This document shows positions 1 through 5,089 of a stretch of DNA of 6,759 nt, one piece after another. The position numbers and the translations under genes were made by a program. The notes beneath the pieces are model-generated. The model was not told the DNA's origin. It saw nothing but the letters and a program-made list of their open reading frames with translations, and made no database searches. The stretch covers positions 1 through 6,759 of the forward strand of contig JACQDO010000128.1 of the NCBI GenBank assembly GCA_016201085.1, written 5' to 3'. Numbering within the stretch: the first letter of the stretch is position 1; each line of letters starts with the position of its first letter. The stretch is from Hyphomicrobiales bacterium (lineage in GTDB: Bacteria > Pseudomonadota > Alphaproteobacteria > Rhizobiales > Xanthobacteraceae).

Positions 1-472
1 ACTCGCCCTTGAGCGGGCGACCGTCGACATCGAGGGGAACGGTCTTGAGCAGATCGCCTTGCGCGACCGCGGTAATGGCGCGGGTCACCTCGGTGGTGGG
101 CCAGACCAGATCGTCGATCAGGGTGTTGATGGAAGTTTCCATCTCGCCCCAGGCGCCGCTGGAGACGCCAAGTTTCACGCGTTGTTTGGTCTTTCCGTCG
201 CGGCCGACGACCTCGCCGACGCGCTCGAGCTGCGTTGCCATGCGTTGATTGGCGGCGATGATTTCATTGAAAGTATCGGCGATCTTGCCTTCGATGCCGG
301 TGCTGTCACCGGGCATGCGAATGGAAAAATCCCCGTTTCGCATCGCCTGCAGGGCCCCGAGAAGCTCGGTCAAAACTGGCGATACGTGCGCGGTTGTGCT
401 GGACGCGGGTATACCATTCACAGCCGCCGGGGTTCTTGACCCCTTGGTGGCGGAATCGGTCGTGCGCTGCAT
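1..472 (-). CDS. N-terminal part of a HAMP-repeat protein, probably a large cytoplasmic hybrid sensor histidine kinase (runs off the left edge)
   Basis: The frame is open from an ATG at 472 down to the window edge, giving 157 codons without a stop. After a polar, Ser/Thr-rich start (residues 1-32) come two HAMP-like units. The first is at about residues 34-95 (LGALQAMRNGDFSIRMPG, then NEIIAANQRMATQLERV); the second begins at about 108 (WGEMETSINTLIDDL, WPTTEVTRAITAVAQGDL). The WPTTEVTRAI...QGDL pattern is typical of the tandem HAMP arrays of soluble Nik1/group III-like kinases, which in Bradyrhizobium relatives usually continue into HisKA, HATPase and receiver domains. No signal peptide or membrane segment is visible, so it is probably cytoplasmic. 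The start is supported by a strong Shine-Dalgarno, GGGGGGAG, at 486-479, six bases before the ATG. The kinase part lies outside the window, so the enzymatic role is inferred. Confidence 0.85.
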   Translation of the reverse strand, partial: MQRTTDSATKGSRTPAAVNGIPASSTTAHVSPVLTELLGALQAMRNGDFSIRMPGDSTGIEGKIADTFNEIIAANQRMATQLERVGEVVGRDGKTKQRVKLGVSSGAWGEMETSINTLIDDLVWPTTEVTRAITAVAQGDLLKTVPLDVDGRPLKGE

Positions 473-478
473 TCGTTT

Positions 479-486
479 CTCCCCCC
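479..486 (-). promoter_or_regulatory. Strong ribosome binding site of the HAMP-repeat gene
   Basis: On the minus strand GGGGGGAG lies six bases upstream of the ATG at 472-470. It fixes the start of a gene that has no other boundary within the window. Confidence 0.6.
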
Positions 487-548
487 GAAAACCCTCAAAC
501 GTAGAATTCCGGCGGGCGTATAGAGTTCCTGACCCTAGCCAATAAATT

Positions 549-566
549 GGGCCGCTAACCCGGCCC
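549..566 (-). terminator. Weak candidate hairpin terminator for the small exported gene
   Basis: GGGCCG (549-554) and CGGCCC (561-566) form a six-base GC stem with a six-base loop. On the minus strand it is followed by AATTTATT, a poor T-tract. It lies about 170 bases past the stop of the 738-1019 gene, and both minus-strand genes are transcribed through or from this region. It could equally be a chance GC hairpin. Confidence 0.25.
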
Positions 567-737
567 CGCTGGGCATAAAAACATAAACTAAATCAATTAG
601 TTATACATGCATCGGGAGGACGGGAGAACCGGAACCCGTGTGCACCGCAGCAGGCCAAGGTCTGACTCCATGGGACGGGGGTAAGATCGGTGGGTTGACG
701 TGCCCGTTTTGCCAATTGGGTTTCGCCGAAGCCAATT

Positions 738-1019
738 TTACTCGGCGTGGACGTCCTCGGATTTGATAACGCGCCGGGGATTACGGGTCTCTTCCGCAAT
801 ATCGTGCCGCGAATAACGGGCCATGACCGCGCGGCAAGCCGGCCCAAGCCGGCTTTTATTTTCGATCATGCATGCGGTCACACGCTCGCGGTCGGGAATT
901 GCGGACGAGCATATTCTGAACGCATCGCCGATACAGGCCCGCCGTTCTTCCGGCGTTTCAGCAACGGCGCCGGCGGTCAGGAATGTCGAGACGACAGCTA
1001 TGGCAAAAAGAGATTTCAT
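738..1019 (-). CDS. Small exported four-cysteine protein of unknown function
   Basis: This encodes a 93-residue protein whose first 20 residues form a clear Sec signal peptide (MKSLFAIAVVSTFLTAGAVA) with an AVA cleavage site before Glu21. The mature 73 residues hold four cysteines at 29, 37, 50 and 62. The tract ACMIENKSRLGPACR (49-63) resembles one unit of the Cys-rich repeats (GLG1 type) seen in many small rhizobial exported proteins, so two disulfides in the periplasm are plausible. The tail (69-93) is charged and polar. The frame extends upstream to 1088, but ATG 1019 is chosen because it starts the signal peptide, has AAGG at 1030-1027, and sits 16 bases or so after the predicted transcription start of an EcfG-type promoter. 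The molecular role is unknown; control by the general stress response is inferred from the promoter only. Confidence 0.75.
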   Translation of the reverse strand: MKSLFAIAVVSTFLTAGAVAETPEERRACIGDAFRICSSAIPDRERVTACMIENKSRLGPACRAVMARYSRHDIAEETRNPRRVIKSEDVHAE

Positions 1020-1041
1020 GGGGCTGCCTTGTCGCCGTATA

Positions 1042-1067
1042 AACGCGCGGGGGAGCGGCCCTGTTCC
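1042..1067 (-). promoter_or_regulatory. EcfG-type (general stress sigma factor) promoter of the small exported gene
   Basis: On the minus strand GGAAC (1067-1063) and CGTT (1045-1042) are separated by 17 bases, an exact match to the alphaproteobacterial EcfG/RpoE2 consensus GGAAC-N16/17-CGTT. The predicted start of transcription near 1036 gives a leader of about 16 bases with AAGG before ATG 1019. The position, strand and spacing all agree, although no expression evidence is available. Confidence 0.6.
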
Positions 1068-1179
1068 GCAATCGCGGACCCGCCTCAAGCAGCCAGGCGG
1101 CAGCGGTTATGCTCTCAACAGTCAAGCACGCTGCGGCCTCCGGCTCTGGCAAGCCGACGAGTCCCCGCCACGGCATTCT

Positions 1180-2160
1180 TCAACTGCGGCGGTTGGCGAT
1201 GAAGCGCGCGGCCGCTTGCAATATGGCGGCGTCTTCGCCAAAAGAGGCGAGCGCCCTTTCGGCTTTGACGACAAGCTTTCTGAGTCTTTCGCGTGCGCCA
1301 TCGACACCCAGCAGGCTCACGAAAGTCGCCTTGTGCGCCGCCGCGTCCTTGCCCGTCGCCTTGCCGACGGTGGCCGCATCGCCATCGATATCGAGCAGAT
1401 CGTCGGAGATCTGGAAGGCTTCGCCGACCGCCGTGCCGTAGCGTGCAAGCGCCACTCGCGCATTTCGGTCGGCTTCGCCGAGCAGGGCGCCGCTCAGGCA
1501 AGCGAATTGCAGAAGCACCCCGGTTTTCATGGACTGTAAGGTTCTGACGCCGCTGAAATCGAGCGGCGATCCGCCAAACCGGCCTTCGGCGGCGAGATCG
1601 AGCATTTGTCCGCCGGCCATGCCGCCGACGCCCGCGGCTTTGGCAAGCGCGGAAATGAGCTGGATTCGGATTTGAACATCTTCGTGCACTTGCGGGCGAG
1701 ACAGGACGTCGAATGCGAAGGTCAAAAGACCGTCGCCGGCCAGGATCGCGGTCGCTTCGTCGAAGGCTTTGTGAACGGTCGGGCGTCCCCGCCGCAAGGC
1801 GTCGTTATCCATCGCCGGAAGATCGTCGTGCACGAGCGAATAGCAGTGCACGCATTCCAAAGCGGCGGCGACCATCAGGGCGTTACGCCGCGGCACGCCA
1901 AATAATTTCGCCGTTTCGACGACCAAAAACGGGCGAACCCGCTTGCCGCCGCCGAGGCTCGCGTAGCGCATGGCGTCCAGCAGCCGGGCAGGGCGTTGCC
2001 GTTCGCCCGCCACGGGATCGGCCGTCAGCAGACGGTCCAGCAGGGCCTCGGTATCGGCGGCAACGTGATCGAGGCTGCGTTTGAACGCGGCGGAGGGGAT
2101 TGGCGACACCTGGGGCTTGCCCAACGTCGGCTGGCTCGGGCTTTGCGACAGCAAACTCAT
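1180..2160 (-). CDS. ispA: Farnesyl diphosphate synthase-type polyprenyl synthetase
   Basis: This 326-residue trans-prenyltransferase condenses isopentenyl diphosphate with allylic diphosphates in the cytoplasm. The sequence shows GGKRVRP at 71-77, the first Asp-rich motif DDLPAMD at 112-118, LRRGRPTVH at 122-130, GGQMLD at 183-188, KTG at 212-214, the second Asp-rich motif DDLLD at 253-257, and GKD at 270-272 with K277. The two-residue insert in the first Asp motif and Tyr-Ser four to five residues before it (YSLVHDD) resemble bacterial farnesyl diphosphate synthases such as E. coli IspA. A geranylgeranyl product cannot be excluded from sequence alone. It is slightly longer than usual because of a polar N-terminal extension of about 25 residues. 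GGGG upstream of ATG 2160 is a modest ribosome binding site. It diverges from the hopanoid operon and plausibly supplies its C15 substrate. All catalytic motifs are intact. Confidence 0.92.
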   Translation of the reverse strand: MSLLSQSPSQPTLGKPQVSPIPSAAFKRSLDHVAADTEALLDRLLTADPVAGERQRPARLLDAMRYASLGGGKRVRPFLVVETAKLFGVPRRNALMVAAALECVHCYSLVHDDLPAMDNDALRRGRPTVHKAFDEATAILAGDGLLTFAFDVLSRPQVHEDVQIRIQLISALAKAAGVGGMAGGQMLDLAAEGRFGGSPLDFSGVRTLQSMKTGVLLQFACLSGALLGEADRNARVALARYGTAVGEAFQISDDLLDIDGDAATVGKATGKDAAAHKATFVSLLGVDGARERLRKLVVKAERALASFGEDAAILQAAARFIANRRS

Positions 2161-2239
2161 GGATTGACCCCAGGGCTATTCGGTCAGTTCACGCGGTTTC
2201 AAAGGAATTCCCTGACCCGGGAAAAAGTTCCATCGGGGT

Positions 2240-2264
2240 GGAACCCAATTGTCCTGTGAATGTT
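2240..2264 (+). promoter_or_regulatory. Candidate EcfG-like promoter of the hopanoid operon
   Basis: GGAAC (2240-2244) is followed after 16 bases by TGTT (2261-2264), one mismatch from the alphaproteobacterial general stress consensus GGAAC-N16/17-CGTT. A transcription start near 2271 would give a leader of about 30 bases before the hpnB ATG at 2301. The site lies in the ispA-hpnB divergent gap and points into the operon. A hopanoid gene elsewhere (hpnP in Rhodopseudomonas palustris) is known to be under EcfG control, which makes this plausible but not proven. Confidence 0.4.
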
Positions 2265-2331
2265 GGAGGATGGGGTAATGCGATCAGAAGCCTTCATCCG
2301 ATGGGCTATGTGTTGGCAACAATCGGCGTGA
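2260..2331 (+). other. Possible short upstream reading frame overlapping the hpnB start
   Basis: An ATG at 2260 and an in-frame ATG at 2278 open a frame that ends at TGA 2329-2331, 31 bases inside hpnB and in a different frame. GGAGGA (2265-2270) is the best Shine-Dalgarno in this region and sits eight bases before the ATG at 2278, giving a 17-residue peptide. It could couple or limit hpnB translation. If transcription starts near 2271 from the EcfG-like promoter, GGAGGA would be missing from that mRNA, so the two readings compete. Confidence 0.25.
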
Positions 2332-3452
2332 CGCTGTGGGTCTATTTGATCTGCGCCCGCGGCCGATTCTGGCTCGGCCCGGTGCGGGATGGCGCCAGCC
2401 TGCCGCCCCCGGCCATTTGGCCATCGGTGACCGCCGTCATTCCTGCCCGAAATGAAGCCGAGGTGATTGCGGAAAGCGTTAAATCGCTGCTGCGGCAGGA
2501 TTATCCAGGTCGGCTCGCTATCATCGTGGTTGACGACGACAGCGGCGATGGGACGGCGGCGGCAGCGAGGGATGCCGCGGCATTTGCGGGCAATGATCGC
2601 CGAGTGACGGTGGCGACCAGCCGCGGGCTGCCCGCCGGCTGGACCGGTAAGCTGTGGGCTCTCAAGCAGGGCGTTGCAGCCGCCGAGGCGTCGCCGCCCG
2701 ATCTCCTGTTGCTGACCGATGCCGATATCGTGCATGCGCCCGACACGTTGTCCTGGCTGGTATCGCAATCCTCAGCCGGCGGTTTCGTCCTGACCTCGCT
2801 GATGGCGAAGCTGCGGTGCGTGAGTCTCGCCGAGCGCAGCCACGTGCCGGCCTTTGTCTATTTTTTCCAGATGCTGTTCCCGTTCTCCTGGGTTTGCCGG
2901 CCGGATGCCAGGACAGCAGCCGCGGCCGGCGGCTGCATGCTGATCCGCGCGGACGCGCTGCGCAGTGCCGGCGGCATCGACAGCATTCGCAACGCCTTGA
3001 TCGACGATTGTTCTTTGGCGGCGAGGCTGAAGGCGGTCGGACCGATCTGGCTTGGCCTGACGGACCGGGTTCGCAGCATCCGCCCCTACCAGACATTTGC
3101 CGATGTCAAAGCGATGATCGCGCGATCCGCCTACGCGCAGCTTGGCTATTCGCCGCTGTGGCTTGCCGCGACCATCGCCGGTGTGGCGATCACGTTTCTG
3201 GTGCCGCCATTGCTCGCGATCTTTGCGTCCGGCCCGGCGCAATATCTCGGATCGATCGCCTGGCTGGCGATGGCGGCGTCATTGCAGCCGATGCTGCGGT
3301 TCTATCGGCTGTCGCCGCTATGGGGCATCGCGCTGCCCGGGATCGCTTTTCTTTATGCGCTCTATACGCTCGAGTCCGCCTATCAACATTGGCGGCGGCG
3401 CGGCGGCCAGTGGAAGGGGCGCGTTCACGTCAATGCGCCGAGCTTGCCATGA
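2301..3452 (+). CDS. hpnB: Hopene-associated membrane glycosyltransferase HpnB
   Basis: This 383-residue GT-A (family 2-like) glycosyltransferase is a standard member of hopanoid clusters; its exact sugar-transfer role is not established. An N-terminal membrane segment (about 2-18) precedes the catalytic domain, which shows TAVIPARNE at 44-52, VVDDDSGDGT at 76-85, the metal-binding TDAD at 139-142, AAGGCMLIR at 208-216 and the acidic pair D235-D236 in ALIDDCSLA. Hydrophobic stretches at about 286-309, 314-330 and 338-356 are likely C-terminal membrane helices. The frame is open upstream to 2100, but that would overlap the divergent ispA. ATG 2301 is chosen because it begins directly at the membrane segment and gives the usual family length. 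Its ribosome binding site is weak (AGAAG, 2286-2290); GTG 2256 is an alternative start. The stop overlaps the hpnC start. All motifs look intact. Confidence 0.9.
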   Translation: MGYVLATIGVTLWVYLICARGRFWLGPVRDGASLPPPAIWPSVTAVIPARNEAEVIAESVKSLLRQDYPGRLAIIVVDDDSGDGTAAAARDAAAFAGNDRRVTVATSRGLPAGWTGKLWALKQGVAAAEASPPDLLLLTDADIVHAPDTLSWLVSQSSAGGFVLTSLMAKLRCVSLAERSHVPAFVYFFQMLFPFSWVCRPDARTAAAAGGCMLIRADALRSAGGIDSIRNALIDDCSLAARLKAVGPIWLGLTDRVRSIRPYQTFADVKAMIARSAYAQLGYSPLWLAATIAGVAITFLVPPLLAIFASGPAQYLGSIAWLAMAASLQPMLRFYRLSPLWGIALPGIAFLYALYTLESAYQHWRRRGGQWKGRVHVNAPSLP

Positions 3453-4327
3453 TGGACAGCGCCCAGCTTCGCTCCGGCAAAGGCGCGCGCGACGAGAATT
3501 TTCCCGTCGCCTCCCGGCTGATCAAACGCCGGCATCGGCCCGTCATCCTCGCGTTCTACGACTTCGTTCGCACCGCCGACGATATTGCCGATCATCCGAC
3601 CCTCAGCGGCGACCAAAAACTCGCCAGGCTCGATCGCCTCGAGGCGAGCCTGCTGGGCAATGGAAACGACGAGCCGGAAGGATTGGCGCTGCGCGCGATG
3701 CTGGAGGGCCGCGGCCTGTCGCCGCGGCATGCGCAGGATCTGCTGTGCGCGTTCCGGCAGGACGTCGGCAAACGCCGCTATGCCAACTGGGACGAGCTGA
3801 TCGATTATTGCGCATATTCGGCGATGCCGGTCGGCCGCTTCGTGCTCGATGTGCACGGCGAGCAGCGCAGCACCTGGCCGGCCTCGGATGCGCTGTGCGC
3901 GGCTTTGCAGATCATCAATCATTTGCAGGACTGCGCGGTCGACTACCGGAACCTCAACCGGGTCTATATCCCGCTCGATGCGTTGGCGGCGAGGCGGCTC
4001 GCCGTCGAAGCGCTCGCCGACAAGCAGGCCGGTCCGGCCTTGCGCGACTGCCTGCACGCGCTCGCGGCCCGCACCGCCGCTCTGTTCGAACGGAGCCGGG
4101 GATTACCGGCGCGCGTGAGCGATACGCGGCTCGCGCTTGAGATTTCCGTCATCCAGGCGCTGGCCGGCCGTCTGCTCGAAATTCTGCAAGTCCGCGATCC
4201 CCTCAGCGAACCCGTGCATCTGAGCAGAACCGCAGCCTTTGCCACGGCCGCGAATGGCGCCGCGCGCGGTCTGCTGCGTCGGCTGCTGCGAACATCGCCC
4301 CCCGCACAAAGGTATCAAACGCCATGA
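3449..4327 (+). CDS. hpnC: Hydroxysqualene synthase HpnC
   Basis: This 292-residue member of the squalene/phytoene synthase family converts presqualene diphosphate to hydroxysqualene by a water-quenched rearrangement, the second step of the HpnCDE squalene route. It shows ENFPVASRLI at 16-25, the first Asp-rich motif DDIAD at 44-48, the HpnC-type YCAYSAMPVGRF at 120-131, WPASDAL at 143-149, and the second diphosphate-binding region NHLQDCAVDYRNLNRVYIP at 157-175 with D161 and D165. The length and all motifs match an intact enzyme. The start is the first of two adjacent ATGs (3449, 3452) overlapping the hpnB TGA (3450-3452), which suggests translational coupling. The stop overlaps the hpnD start as ATGA. 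Unlike its two downstream partners, it carries no lesion that I can see. Confidence 0.93.
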   Translation: MMDSAQLRSGKGARDENFPVASRLIKRRHRPVILAFYDFVRTADDIADHPTLSGDQKLARLDRLEASLLGNGNDEPEGLALRAMLEGRGLSPRHAQDLLCAFRQDVGKRRYANWDELIDYCAYSAMPVGRFVLDVHGEQRSTWPASDALCAALQIINHLQDCAVDYRNLNRVYIPLDALAARRLAVEALADKQAGPALRDCLHALAARTAALFERSRGLPARVSDTRLALEISVIQALAGRLLEILQVRDPLSEPVHLSRTAAFATAANGAARGLLRRLLRTSPPAQRYQTP

Positions 4328-5089
4328 GCATCCAGATGCCCCACCTGCCGGAAAAAAATTCGTCCGCCGCCAGCCGCGCCGGCGGCAGCTCGTTCTATCT
4401 CGCCATGCGGATCCTCGGACGCCAACAGCGCGAGGCGATGTTCGAGGTGTATTCGTTCTGCCGCGCGGTCGATGACATCGCCGACAGCGATGCGCTGCGC
4501 CACTGGCGGCTGGCCCGGCTTGCCGATTGGCGGGAAGATATCGACACGCTTTATGCAGGACGCATCCCGGCCGGACTGGAGGGCCTCGCGCAGGCCATCG
4601 AACGGTTTTCCTTACGCAAGAGCGATTTCCTTGACATGCTGGCTGGCATGGAGATGGACGCGGCCGCGGATATCCGCGCACGACGATGACGGGAATGCGC
4701 TTGCCCATCATCTCGGGCGGGCGCTGCAACTCACCAATATTCTGCGCGACATCGACGAAGACGCCGCCATTGGCCGTCTCTATCTGCCACAAGAAGCGTT
4801 GCATCTGGCCGACATCGGTACCCACGATCCGCAATCCGTCATATCGCTTCCACGTGTCGGAATCGCATGTGCATTCCTCGTCGATCGCGCGCGGGATCAT
4901 TTCGCCAAGTCAGATCGGATCATGTCCCGCTGCGCGCGCCATGTCGTACGGGCGCCGAAAATCATGGCGGAAGTGTACCGCGAGATGCTTGAGGAAATGG
5001 TGGCGCGCGGCTGGTCCTGGCCCCGCCACCGCGTTCACGTTCCCAAATCGCATTTGATATGGATTGCATTGCGGCATGCCTTCGTCTGA
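4324..5089 (+). pseudogene. hpnD: Presqualene diphosphate synthase HpnD, internally deleted and frameshifted
   Basis: In its normal form this enzyme joins two farnesyl diphosphates into presqualene diphosphate. Frame 1 from ATG 4324 (ATGA overlap with hpnC) encodes a good HpnD N-terminus: GGSSFYLAMRIL at 20-31, REAMFEVYSFCRAVDDIADS at 36-55 with the DDIAD motif at 50-54, and GMEMD at 108-112. After DIRA (116-119) the frame reaches TGA at 4687-4689, only 121 codons in. The rest of HpnD resumes one frame over at 4682 (DDDGNALAHHLGRAL, LTNILRDIDEDA, GRLYLP) and runs to TGA 5087-5089, matching the family to its end. Typical HpnD has about 27-28 residues between these parts, carrying the Tyr-Cys-x-x-Val-Ala signature; they are absent. 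The joined halves total about 254 residues against a usual 280 or so. A deletion of 3n+2 bases explains both the gap and the shift. An assembly error is the alternative. Confidence 0.85.
4665..4678. repeat. 14-base perfect palindrome beside the hpnD deletion junction
   Basis: CGCGGATATCCGCG is perfectly self-complementary and ends two bases before the point where hpnD changes frame. It encodes part of the normal-looking ADIRA segment, so it may be a chance product of coding sequence, but its position makes it a candidate contributor to slippage. Confidence 0.6.

Larger units (their letters stand above)
473..737. other. 265-base intergenic region between two minus-strand genes
   Basis: This gap must hold the end of the small exported gene's transcript and the promoter of the HAMP-repeat gene. 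It is more AT-rich than its surroundings at about 571-605. I see no coding sequence with a credible start and no tRNA. It contains a weak hairpin (549-566) and two direct copies of GCCAATT, at 711-717 and 731-737. No clear sigma-70 or EcfG-type promoter was recognised for the HAMP gene: GGAAC occurs on the minus strand at 531-527, but its spacing to the next CGTT is 23 bases, too long. Confidence 0.5.

Noticed and set aside
593..847. Minus-strand 84-codon open frame overlapping the intergenic region
   Set aside because: It overlaps the end of the exported-protein gene, has a low-complexity Arg/Pro-rich translation with no recognisable family, and has no good ribosome binding site.
836..855. 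Perfect inverted repeat AAGCCGGC-CCAA-GCCGGCTT followed by a T-rich tract on the plus strand, resembling an intrinsic terminator
   Set aside because: It lies inside the minus-strand exported-protein gene, codes for its normal Ser-Arg-Leu-Gly-Pro-Ala-Cys-Arg tract, and no plus-strand gene lies upstream for it to terminate.
823..1539. Long plus-strand open frame of 238 codons
   Set aside because: It spans the exported gene, an intergenic gap and ispA in antisense; it is a high-GC shadow frame with no domain signature.
2654..3448. Upstream extension of the hpnC frame into hpnB
   Set aside because: The translation is an out-of-frame shadow of hpnB; HpnC family similarity begins only at 3449.
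4660..4678. Clustered restriction-like sites (GCGGCCGC, CCGCGG, GATATC) suggesting a cloning scar
   Set aside because: The bases translate to a normal HpnD segment (MDAAADIRA), so natural coding sequence is the simpler explanation.
4672..4690. Programmed ribosomal frameshift to join the two hpnD halves
   Set aside because: No slippery run or pairing signal was seen at the frame change, and about 27-28 conserved residues would still be missing, so a deletion explains the data better.
4103..4900. 265-codon minus-strand open frame across hpnC and hpnD
   Set aside because: It is antisense to clear squalene-synthase family genes and has no family resemblance; shadow of GC-rich codon use.
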